From positions 63,201,718 to 63,265,717 of the forward strand of contig JALGPY010000004.1 of the NCBI GenBank assembly GCA_023055425.1: a stretch of DNA of 64,000 nucleotides, read 5' to 3'. The stretch comes from Linanthus parryae. Its lineage: Eukaryota; Streptophyta; Magnoliopsida; Ericales; Polemoniaceae. The position numbers were made by a program, and so were the translations under genes. Below the pieces are notes generated by a model. It saw only the letters and a program-made list of their open reading frames with translations, made no database searches and was not told the origin of the DNA. Numbering within the stretch: position 1 is the stretch's first letter; every line of letters begins with the position of its first letter. Shown in pieces: positions 49,981 through 59,319 of the stretch.

Positions 49981-50466
49981 AATTCTTCAAAATCAATATC
50001 ATCGAGAACTGGTCATGTGAAAATAGAATCCCAACTGGAACAGCAATAGCAAGGAGTTCTGTCTCGACCGCTTTCTTTCCTATAGCTTGTCTTGCAATCA
50101 TAGGTGCAAATCATGTATTTCATAGAACTGAGATCTTTTTTCCTCATGACGTGAATCACTTTTTTCATTGATCTCAAGTAGATATGCATTAGGCGAAGGA
50201 ATAGTATCTCCATGAATAATTCCTTAGACTCATGGCATGCTTCATCTTGGCAAAGATCTTCAACGAGTGGAAATATCACATCCTTAGCGCACTTATGAGC
50301 TTGGTCTTCAACAAAACCCTCTCACTATCATTAGGCCATTACGCGATGTCAACACTCTCTCATTCATGCCATGACTCATAAATTACGTAAGGCACAAGTT
50401 GTATAGGCGTCACAACATCATCCCAATCTGAGTTCTAATATGAGTCTGAAGCCGTCCAAGGATCTA

Positions 50467-50748
50467 TTACTTTATGATACCAGTATTATAGACCTCTGGG
50501 GGTTCTTTGTCTTCTTCATTGCACTCCCCAACTAAGTCAAGAATGATGCTGCTTGGCCCATTGTCATTTTCTGCATATACCAATTCACGAGAAATTTCAT
50601 CCAATTGCTGTTGATGACGAATCACAATTTCCTCACTCACCTTCATCCCTACCGGGGTTCTGCCTAATTTAGCTAACATTAGATCACAGAGCTCCAACAT
50701 GGTTTTCATCTGCTCATATTCTTGATTGCAAGGTGGAGGGATGCACAT
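50467..50748 (-). CDS. Hypothetical gag-like frame of Tat-like element
   Basis: 93 residues beginning MCIPPPCNQEYEQMKTMLEL, with a predicted helical, acidic region (IVIRHQQQLDEISREL) and a stop at the end. It lies ~180 bases downstream of the primer site in element sense, where non-autonomous Tat relatives carry a gag-like or unknown frame. No CCHC knuckle or known domain was recognised. It continues in other frames with 50013-50279, so it may be the remains of a longer protein. Confidence 0.35.
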   Translation of the reverse strand: MCIPPPCNQEYEQMKTMLELCDLMLAKLGRTPVGMKVSEEIVIRHQQQLDEISRELVYAENDNGPSSIILDLVGECNEEDKEPPEVYNTGIIK

Positions 50749-50929
50749 ATCTCCATATGAGCATTATGGTGAATAGCCTGGATAATGCCCATAAGAATTC
50801 TCCTCCTCCGTAACTACCAAGATGCATGCACAATCATTCGCTAGGAAGCAGGTGATATTAACAAATAAATAAACAAAAATAAAAAGTAAATTCCCTAAGG
50901 CTAACAATTCTAATCAATTCAACTGAAAA

Positions 50930-50946
50930 CCCCGACAACGACGCCA
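50930..50946 (-). other. Primer-binding site, tRNA-Asp type
   Basis: CCCCGACAACGACGCCA on the + strand. Its complement TGGCGTCGTTGTCGGGG differs at two positions from the Athila/Tat primer site TGGCGCCGTTGCCGGGG. It is separated from the LTR end by six bases. Confidence 0.85.
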
Positions 50947-50952
50947 AAAACT

Positions 50953-52479
50953 TGACACGTTCCAACCACAAGTGTATAACTGTCAGTTCAGTAATAATCG
51001 GAAAAGACCAGATTGTCGAACCTAAGGGATTTGTCATGAACTAATTATAACTATCAACTTTGTGTGGGCAAGCAGTAGAGAATGTTTTACTAAACTAGAA
51101 TTTGAAATAACAAACTAATTATTAAAATTAAGATTAATATAAGGGACAAGTATCAGGATTTCTCTATGATCACTAGGTGTCCACCATTACCGAATTACGT
51201 TTTGAAACAGAGATGATGATTCAGCTTGCCAAACGAGCAATAATACTCACCAAGTTACCAAGCGAGCTTTCTATGCCTAGGCTAGATTAAATCTGAGTTA
51301 CCAAGTTCTAATTATCCCTAAACATATATTAACGTAAAATTCTAATCTATGTTCTCAGTTAATTTGGTCGATCAACTAAGTGTTCAGTTCAACTATTCGG
51401 ATAATTTGTTTCTTCCACTAACATATGATCTTCATCTTGGTGGCCAAACAATACAAATATAGAATAAGAACATGAATCAAACATAGCAAAGTAGTTCATC
51501 ATCTATTAAGTTCAATCTAAACGTGAATCAAATTAATAATTCGCTAAAACGGCTCCAAACCCTAGTTACCATTGAGAAATCCTGATAATTAACTTAGCTA
51601 CTGCGATACATGATAAATCATAACAAGTGATCATGATAAAAAAACAAATAAAAACACGAGAAAAAGATATCAAACGAATGATTCCGAGCTCCGAGCGTTC
51701 TCCAATTGCTTGGGAGCCTTCCTCCCTCTTTCTCTCGCAACCTCCTTTGCCTCTAGGTCCTCAAATTTGTGATATGTGGGCATTAGCACGATTTATAGAC
51801 TAATTCCGAATTTGCAATTCAGCCCCTCCAGTTTGTGATTTTTCAGACAAATTCATAAGTTGATCTTGTGAGAGCCTTTTCTTCCTCATCCGGACTCCGG
51901 TTTGGGCCTATCTTATATCGTTTGAAATCCCTGAATGTCTATTTTTATAATGGAGTAGGCTTTACTCCAAAATTCTCTCTGTAGCTCCAGATATATCCCG
52001 AATAATGAAAACTTGTCCAATGCACTTTTCCAACTCTTATTTGTTTTTTGCGTTTTCTTCGACGGACCATATCTTCCTCGTTCGGCCTTTGGTTGAGCTC
52101 TGTGACCTACCGTTGAAAAGCTCTTTGAGTCATTTTCCACCAGTCTCACTACAACAGACCTTGTAGAACTGAAGATATCATCCAAAGAGTAGCTCTGTTG
52201 CAAAGAAAGATTGGTCACTTTGCTCCTGGTACAATGCAAGGTTGGTCACTGGTCCGGTGCAAGGTTGGTCACTTTGCTCCTTTTAGTTATCTTCTCTTCA
52301 TTGTCCTTGGACATTACTGAGCTTTTCTCATCTTCCAAATTTCGTTTCATGCCTCCTAGCACTCGTTTAGCATCGTTTCCTATAATGACAACATGAGCAA
52401 GCATACCAAGCGATTGTATGTGACAAATAAATTCTAAAAACGCATAGAAACGCCCGGGATAGCAATAAATCACAAAAAG
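50953..52479 (-). repeat. Right (5') LTR of the Tat-like element, part 1
   Basis: It matches 29093-30226 and then 35984-36270. A short extra duplication (GCAAGGTTGGTCAC twice, about 52235-52275) is present only here. It is broken by element D at AAAAG (52475-52479). Confidence 0.88.
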
Positions 52480-52664
52480 TGTTAAATAACGAGAAGTAAT
52501 TGAGAGAAACAATAAGGAGAAACTTATTGATGTGTATTATTACTCCAACCCTAAGCCTCCTTATATAGGCATTAGGGTGGGCTCAAGGGCTAAATACAAT
52601 ACAATACTTGGGCTTACTATTTGTGGTGGATATTCACCAATAGCCCATGTTATATTTCATAACA
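52480..52664 (-). repeat. 3' LTR of element D
   Basis: On the minus strand it carries a TATA-like CCTATATAAGG. The copy at 56687 appears identical. Confidence 0.93.
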
Positions 52665-52687
52665 CTCCCCTTGAATATTCACCACAA

Positions 52688-52900
52688 CTATGCCTCATTA
52701 AAACCTCGTCATAGAAAACCCAATGGGAAAAAAAAACTATGACTAAGGAAAAAGAGTACAACAAGTGGTTTCTATTTTGCTAAGTATTTGAGATGACATT
52801 CTTCAGGAATTCATCAAAAGGATCTTGGCTGCCTCATTAAAAACTTGCTTGGAAAAACCCGGTGGGACAAAAACCATAGCGAAGGAAAAAGAGTGCAGCA
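52688..52900 (-). repeat. Duplicated 3' module of element D
   Basis: Copies at about 52691-52760 and 52829-52898 contain GCCTCATTAAAA, AAAACCC[AG][AG]TGGGA and AAGGAAAAAGAGT[AG]C, as in B and C. Confidence 0.85.
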
Positions 52901-54207
52901 TCCTAGGTTCTTGATTGGATCTCCCCCTCTTTACGACATCCCTTTACCTGAAAAGGAATTCATTCAAAAGAACAAGAGACTAACAATAACAATATAACTC
53001 ATGTGAATATAGTAATTTCATATGTACATATTAAATAAATAAAAATGCATATGCATGTATCCTACTCGCGAGTGTAAATTGCTTCTGGCAATCAAAACAT
53101 TCTCATGGGTATCACCCCTCCATGAGTGTCACAAATTGTGAATCGTACGATTGTATTGTAATTAATTATTCCAAAACATGTTTTGTTGTTTAGTAGTCCC
53201 CCAGACTAACAAAGAGATTATCATCATTCTCTCCGTGAGATGATTTATGAGAATTTATTATTTGATGATCCCATATCATTTTTCTCATTAATGGATCCCA
53301 CGCTTACCAACGGACATATAATCTCATTGTATCCCACGCTTAATAGCGGATGTATAACATGGACTTTACTTTATATTTTGGGTATTGTGAGTACTTAAAG
53401 TACTATATGTTTATGCTCTTTGTATTCAAATAATTAAAACACCCATATTATAGTCCATGTATATGTTGACTCTATTTTGGCCAATGTATACGTAGTCAAC
53501 ATTTTCCCTTAAATCATGTAATTTGAAGCGCTTATAGTAATCATTGATTTTAGGATCATACATTTGTATTCAAACTTAAGGTACCTTGAGCTACTCCATG
53601 AGCTATAGCTACTCCATGAGCTATTTGCCTTTTCCAGGGCTATTCGTAATCCAACGTTGGTTTGATCCATATCAATGTTATATTTTTATCCTCTCAAGAT
53701 TTTCCTCGTAATCTTTGTATTTTAAGAGCATTTAGAACTTTATCCCAACAAGAATTTGATGCTTCTGGCATCATATTCCTCTTCTGGAGGATTTTAGCAT
53801 CTACACAAGTTTTTCATCAAACATCATTTATCCCACTGAATGTTTGGAATTTCATTGGTAAGCATCAATTGTTGTTCATGGAATCGTATCTCTTTATAAT
53901 CACGTCATGCAAGTCATCAATTCTCCCCCTCATGACGTGAACACGGTGATTTGATAATTTGCATGTACCATTGTATCAATCTAAAAAAATGTCATCAACT
54001 ATGAATAAAAATGAAATAAAAGAATTGTCGTAATTATGTAACAAATGAAACTTAGGATGTAATCCAAAAACTCCTACTAAAATTATTAATTGAAAAAAAA
54101 AACATATTTCAAAATCAAATAACATAGTCTGAAATCATAAATCCTAATCTGGAACCAAAGACTGAATTCAAAAGCTAATATGAAACTAATAAATTTAAAC
54201 GAGCTTC
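52901..54207 (-). other. Non-coding region of D replacing pol
   Basis: No protein motif is seen on either strand. Reversed, it resembles 25980-26720 of element C (GGCCAAAAT...AGTCAACA, AAGCGCTT and similar phrases). It contains further loop-sharing hairpins: GATGC-TTCTG-GCATC at 53758 and CCTC-TTCTG-GAGG at 53778. Confidence 0.7.
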
Positions 54208-55326
54208 TTAGAAATTTGCATTATCTTCATCCACCGCATCAAAATCTCCCATAGGTGCAATAAAATCACCCTCACTTGGTGCAAAGAGATCATCAACTTG
54301 AAAGTCTTCAAGCGGTTTTTCAAATTCAACATGATTTATCTCCAATTTCCCCTTCATGGAAGCCTTATAAAGATCAACAAGATGCGTCGGTGTGTGACAA
54401 TTACGAGACCAATGATCACTTGCGCCACAACGATGACATGGATTTCTTTGTTGGTGGCGTTCTCTATGTGCAATAACCGGTGCATCATCAAGTGTTTTCC
54501 CATTATCTCTTCCCTTGTTGTCATGTACCCTTCCTCTTTTATTTGTATTTGAGGTAACTTGCCTTGGATCCTCACGGTGCCAAGTGCGATTTGCATCATG
54601 TCCACGACCTTGTCCATTTTCACGGCCGCGTCCACACCCATGTCCATATCTACGTCCACGTCCACGACCACGTGGATGGTGCTGTCCATGAAAAACAGTA
54701 GCATTCGCTTCAGGGAATGTATTTTGATTCACTTCAGGGAGTGGGAGTGAACCAGTGGGGCGTTGTGCATGATTTTTCCTCAAAATTTCATTGTGACGTT
54801 CTGCTACTAACAAGCAAGAAATCAATTCAGAATACTTGGTGAATCCTTTCTCTCGATATTGCTGCTGCAGGAGCATGTTCGAGGAATGAAAAGTGGAGAG
54901 CGTCTTTTCCAACAAATCCTTATCAGTGATACTTTCACCGCACAGTTTCAATTCAGAAGTTATGCGAAACAATGCAGAATTATAGCTGCTCACTGATTTG
55001 TAATCTTGAACCCTTAAATTGAGCCAATCAAAACGAGCTTGAGGTAGGAGAACAAGCTTTAGGTGCTCATAGCGCTCTCTTAAATTGTTCCATAAGACGA
55101 GGGGGTCATTAACAGTAAGATACTCAGATTTTAGAACCTCGTCAATATGGTGGCGTAGAAAAATCAACGCTTGTGAGCGATCCTTCTGGGATGCTGCGTT
55201 GTTTTCTTTGATTGTCTCACCAAGATTCTTTGCTGTTAAATGTAACTCAGCATCCAAAGTCCACGAAAGATAATTACTGCCACTGATGTCAAGGGCGGTG
55301 AACTCGAGCTTTGTGATATTCGACAT
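54208..55326 (-). CDS. Intact copia gag of element D
   Basis: The 372-residue frame is the nucleocapsid/capsid protein that packages element RNA in cytoplasmic particles. It starts MSNITKLEFTALDISGSNYL, with the conserved YLSWTLDAELHL and LWNNLRERYEHLK of the UBN2-type copia gag, and ISCLLVAERHNEILRKNHAQ near residue 185. A Pro/Glu linker (LPEVNQNTFPEAN) and an Arg/Gly-rich basic region (HPRGRGRGRRYGHGCGRGR) follow. The CCHC knuckle is CHRCGASDHWSRNC and the tail is acidic, ending DEDNANF. No stop or frameshift interrupts it. Normally pol would follow; here a stop and non-coding DNA do. The start is the first ATG after the leader. Confidence 0.93.
   Translation of the reverse strand: MSNITKLEFTALDISGSNYLSWTLDAELHLTAKNLGETIKENNAASQKDRSQALIFLRHHIDEVLKSEYLTVNDPLVLWNNLRERYEHLKLVLLPQARFDWLNLRVQDYKSVSSYNSALFRITSELKLCGESITDKDLLEKTLSTFHSSNMLLQQQYREKGFTKYSELISCLLVAERHNEILRKNHAQRPTGSLPLPEVNQNTFPEANATVFHGQHHPRGRGRGRRYGHGCGRGRENGQGRGHDANRTWHREDPRQVTSNTNKRGRVHDNKGRDNGKTLDDAPVIAHRERHQQRNPCHRCGASDHWSRNCHTPTHLVDLYKASMKGKLEINHVEFEKPLEDFQVDDLFAPSEGDFIAPMGDFDAVDEDNANF
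54702..54743 (-). repeat. Loop-sharing hairpins inside the gag frame of D
   Basis: CATTC-GCTTCAGG-GAATG (54702-54719) and CACT-TCAGGG-AGTG (54730-54743) lie in the linker encoding PEAN and PEVN. In element B the equivalent codons form GCATTC...GAATGC (17943-17962) and CCACCC...GGGTGG (17967-17986) around the same CTTCAGG. Confidence 0.75.
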
Positions 55327-55456
55327 CTAAAAAAAATAATTAAAATCTAAGTTACTAACTAATTTTGACAAATAATATAACTCAAAATAAATAAAGGAAC
55401 AAAAAAAATAAATAAGTGTTGGATAAGTAATAACGAAAACAGTGAACACTGCTTAT

Positions 55457-56039
55457 CCTCTTCAGGAGGGTGGATCATTATTCAATATTTTAGAAATCTC
55501 TTCAGGAGATTACTACTCTTTTAGAACTTCAGGTTCTAACAGTCATAGCTTCAGGCTATGAGTGATATTATGTGATATGTAACTTCGGGTACATATGACA
55601 TGGCCAGATGTAATATCGATGGCTATTACGAATCCTCTTCAGGAGGGTCGCTTTTGATCCATAATGAGAGAACGAAGGGTAAAAGTAGAGAAAAAATAAA
55701 TAAATAAAATAAATTCAAGTAACAAAGTATAACCTCTTCGGGAGGTTTACACGAAAATTGTTGGACATCTCTTCAGGAGATGTAACTGAAATTATGACTT
55801 CAGGTCATAAAAAAAAATTGTCGCAACTTCAGGTAACGATTAATATTTCGTGTAATCCATAACTTCAGGTATGGATCATGACTTTTGCAAACCTATTAGA
55901 TACCTCTTCCGGAGATTAAAAGAATTATATGACATCTCTTCAGGAGATGCAACTACCGTTATGACTTCGGGTCATAAAAAAAAACTATTGCAACTTCAGG
56001 TTACAATAAAATTTTCTTATTCCATAACTTCGGGTATGG
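55457..56039 (-). repeat. Hairpin array in element D leader
   Basis: At least fourteen hairpins occur in 580 bases. Examples (+ strand): AATCTC-TTCAG-GAGATT (55495), AGAAC-TTCAG-GTTCT (55523), CATAGC-TTCAG-GCTATG (55544), AACCTC-TTCGG-GAGGTT (55731), ACATCTC-TTCAG-GAGATGT (55765), TATGAC-TTCAG-GTCATA (55793), CATCTC-TTCAG-GAGATG (55933), TATGAC-TTCGG-GTCATA (55960) and CCATAAC-TTCGG-GTATGG (56022). Stems differ, loops are constant, spacing is ~25-45 bases. The array sits between primer site and gag; from 55731 onward the order of hairpins matches that in element B. Confidence 0.93.
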
Positions 56040-56189
56040 AGAACATTGGTTCAATATGTAATTCAGATATACCTCTTCTGCATGTTCTAATCAGATTTAA
56101 AAAAATAGATTATTAATTAATAAAAAAAATAAGGATATGTGCATACAAAACTCAATTTGTGTAGTTGTGATACAATGTAACACTACCTG

Positions 56190-56214
56190 TTTGTTTTTTT
56201 TTTTTTTTTTTTTT
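56190..56214. repeat. Poly(T) tract
   Basis: About 25 T residues in the leader of element D, between primer site and hairpin array. Confidence 0.95.
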
Positions 56215-56686
56215 TATGAATTGGTGCTAGGTATGAGAGAGATAAGAATAAAAAAAACAAAGTATGGTATATAGTTGCTACACATGAAACTCTCCATGGC
56301 ATGCTTTCAGTGGATGAAATATGTGTGAAAAATATGTGGTGTGTGAAGGTTCATACCAATCATGGGCTTTTGTACTTTCAATGTGTTTTTTCTTACAAAC
56401 CCTAGTCTCTGCCTAGGGTTCCAGCTAACAGAAACAACCATAACTACCACAAAATAACGTGAGCTTCTCCTCACTTTTTCCTTTTCATACAGTCTAGTAC
56501 AAGGTATAGGCAGGAGCTAAAAATAGGAGCTATATCGTAGCAATAATTGTTCTAGACTTTTCAAACAAAGAGTGTAGATACTATAAACAGTAAATACTCC
56601 TCTTTGTTTTCATGAACGAGTACGAGAAAGAAAAAAAAAAATACCTCTCAGATCTCCAAGTAGGTCTCAGGAGCGTGCTGATAACG

Positions 56687-56871
56687 TGTTAAATAACGAG
56701 AAGTAATTGAGAGAAACAATAAGGAGAAACTTATTGATGTGTATTATTACTCCAACCCTAAGCCTCCTTATATAGGCATTAGGGTGGGCTCAAGGGCTAA
56801 ATACAATACAATACTTGGGCTTACTATTTGTGGTGGATATTCACCAATAGCCCATGTTATATTTCATAACA
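56687..56871 (-). repeat. 5' LTR of element D
   Basis: Identical by eye to 52480-52664. The complement of the primer site, CGTGCTGATAACGTG, lies directly left of it. Confidence 0.93.
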
Positions 56872-56876
56872 AAAAG

Positions 56877-56984
56877 CTCATTCTTCACAATAATAATTAG
56901 CCTAAAACTCATTTCAACTCATCGAAATCACACAAAACGGTAGTGTATTAACTAAGAAATATAACTTCAACTAAGGAGTTATCA
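56877..56984 (-). repeat. Right (5') LTR of the Tat-like element, part 2
   Basis: It resumes after element D (CTCATTCTTCACAATAATAA), matches 36288-36396 and ends TTATCA. Confidence 0.88.
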
Positions 56985-56989
56985 TCTAG

Positions 56990-58038
56990 CTCTATATTTA
57001 CAGAAGAGATCACTTGATTTCAAAAGCAAGAGAGTTACAGAGAAAAACATTTATGAATCTACTTATAGAAATTCATTAAAAGTCCAACTCCTATGTATAG
57101 AATAATCATTTAAAAATAAATAAGTTTTAATTATAAAGAAAATCTAATTTACGTAAAGAAAGATTCATTTTAAATTCCAATACTAAATAAGGTAAATAAT
57201 ATAAAAGAAATAATTGTTTTAGAAAATTAATTTCAACTTACTTAGAATAGAAATTAAGCTGACAATTTGACTATGGCCAAATTTCTCAAAACAATATTCT
57301 TGCTATATTCTTTCTGTTTTGTACTAAAACTTCCAGTTATATTTACAAAGAAAATGGATTAAGTTCTTAAAAAGAGTTCTAATGGGAAAAACATCTTTAT
57401 GTGATCATTATTAGTAAATATGTTATTTTTATAAAAGATATATATCATTCCTAATTAAATTATGTTTACTTGGAAGACAAGCCTAAAGAATCTCTAAGAA
57501 GAATAACTAATTGACTGAAATTGCCAAAATAGCAAGACAAACAGTCAAAGAGCCTGCAAAACCCAACCCTGGCCGCCCCTAGGTTATGCATGGCCACCTA
57601 GGAATTCGTGCAAGCCCTAGGTGCACCAGACGTGGTTTTTGGTGCTCTTTGGTCATTCTCTTTTGCAATGTTGATAGTTTAATCCAAAGACACATGGATT
57701 GATGCTACATGAATAACCATAGACCTAAGAATGACTCAGAATCTTATAGAAATATACATGAAACCAAGGATCACATAACTGAAGATTCTTATGATTTCTT
57801 ACTGGACTAGATTAAAGAAGCCTGGATTGTCTACAAGAACATGGATTAACAACACAGAATATCTAAATAAAGATACTCATATAATTTATAATATTCATAT
57901 TGAACGCAGTACATGATCTTAGTTATTTTGTTACTAAATTGATAAAGACTATGAAACGATCCTAGATTGAAATAATTCTGAATCATCTTGTTTAAGAAAC
58001 CACCTCGCTTCCTGCTTTAGATTTAGAAAATTACCCAG

Positions 58039-58086
<48 letters not shown>

Positions 58087-59319
58087 TCCTTTCTCTCTCT
58101 CTGGTTGTGGCTTTGATTGGATATAAAAAGTGTTAATTATTTTTATACTCAACAAAAAGTGCCCCTTCTGTATCTCGCATCGAATCTCAAGCGACTTTGA
58201 AATTAAATTAAAGCCACTCTCAATTAAATATAGTTAAATCAATTCAAAAGAGTTTTACCAAATATACTAGATTCATTCTTAGTATTAAATTCTAAATAAG
58301 AAATTACTTAAATAGAAAATCTCATAATAAATTTTAAAATCTTTAATTTAGAAAAATCTATAGATTTTCCAAAAACTTTTCTTTACTAATCAAGAAAATA
58401 TATTTTTCAAATAAAATATTTTCAAAACAAATAAACCAAATATATTAGTATATAGTAACACACAAAATAAACAATCAAAATAATTTTACTATGTATAATA
58501 TTGATTTACATATAAAAACATCCGATTTAGTTTAATCACAAAATTAATTAAATAACAATAAAGTTTTAATAGAAATATACTTCTTCAAAGATATGTGACC
58601 ATGATCAATAAAAAGAAGTATTTATTATTCTTACTAAAAAGAAGTATTTATTCCCAATTAAATTCTCCATCTATCTCTCTCTCTCTATCTCTCTCTCTTG
58701 GAAGATAAGAAATAACATCCCATAGAATCAAGAAAGAAGAAGTTTTAGCTAGCTGAACTTCCAAAACAACTATATAGGAAGTCCAAAGAGTCAAGCAGCC
58801 TAACCATAGCCGGCTTGAGCAGTGCACGACTCACCTAGGGACGCGTGCCTTGCTGCTCACATGTCAGGGAGACTTAACTGAATCTTTTTTTCTACTCTTT
58901 TGAATTTTTGACAATTAAGTCCCTAGACTCTCAGATTTATGCAATAGGAATACTCATAGCCCTAAGAATGAAACAAAACACTAGGAAGAATACTCGAAGA
59001 CCCTTTGAATAAATCTGATCATCAACTTGTTGCACTAGATTCAAGAATCTTAAATTTCCTGCAAGGAAAGAGTTTGCATCACAGTGAATCTATATAAAGA
59101 GCTCTCAGATCATTTTTAATAATCATATACAATGCACTCCAATATCCTAGACTTTTTCTATTGAAATTAAAAATTGTTTAGAAACAGTACGAGATCTTAA
59201 ATTTCCACAATCCGTTCATCTTGTTTCAACATGCATGTCCAGTAAAGCTGAACGAATAAGGGTGCATTTTCCTACAACCGGGAGGGTTGTCAAATTTCAC
59301 TTTTTCACTTTATATTAAG
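56990..59319. other. AT-rich repeat DNA, two loosely similar halves
   Basis: No gene was found. The stretches 57100-57900 and 58200-59150 share phrases in the same order (CCTAATTAAATT / CCCAATTAAATT, TTGGAAGA, GTC(A)AA(A)GAGxC, CCCTAAGAATGA), suggesting an old direct duplication such as a decayed LTR pair. A (TC)n tract lies at 58041-58083. Confidence 0.35.
58041..58083. repeat. (TC)n microsatellite
   Basis: About 20 TC units followed by further CT-rich sequence. The Arg/Glu-repeat minus-strand frame here is an artefact. Confidence 0.95.

Larger units (their letters stand above)
48380..50929 (-). other. Internal region of Tat-like element, 5' part
   Basis: On the minus strand this leads away from the primer site at 50930-50946. 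It contains short frames (50467-50748, 50013-50279 and 49708-49899) and a (GAA)n tract. The stretch at 49640-49690 (minus: CTTGTTGAGAGGCAACC) resembles the GGGAGGCAACCC box found in Tat-type elements. No RT, integrase or protease motif is present. Confidence 0.65.
52480..56871 (-). mobile_element. Gag-only non-autonomous copia element D, young
   Basis: Two 185-base LTRs (52480-52664 and 56687-56871) look identical on reading. The AAAAG duplication is at 52475-52479 and 56872-56876. In element sense: LTR TGTTATGAAA...CGTTATTTAACA, primer site ACACGTTATCAGCACG, a leader with a hairpin array, an intact gag (55326-54208), then ~1.5 kb of non-coding sequence, the duplicated 3' module and the polypurine tract TTCAAGGGGAG. 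No protease, integrase or RT is present. Intact LTRs and an open gag suggest recent movement using another element's pol. Confidence 0.93.
29093..56984 (-). mobile_element. Non-autonomous gypsy (Tat/Athila-like) element, heavily nested
   Basis: Its LTRs are 29093-36396 and 50953-56984, each split by a later insertion. The outer 5-bp duplication TCTAG is at 29088-29092 and 56985-56989. In element sense the LTR starts TGATAA and ends CGTGTCA. The primer site (minus strand of 50930-50946, TGGCGTCGTTGTCGGGG) is the tRNA-Asp type used by Tat/Athila gypsy elements, with two changes from the usual form. The polypurine tract is AAGAGTGGGGGTATT. With insertions removed the interior is only ~3.9 kb and has no RT or integrase, so it is a LARD-like derivative. 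Confidence 0.85.

Noticed and set aside
49783..50101. Poly-Ser and poly-Lys frames
   Set aside because: Both are readings of the (TTC)n microsatellite.
55457..56039. CRISPR-like array
   Set aside because: The repeated parts are hairpins with changing stems and a five-base constant loop, spacing is irregular, and the setting is a plant retrotransposon leader.
57949..58155. Arg/Glu-rich minus-strand protein
   Set aside because: Product of the (TC)n repeat.
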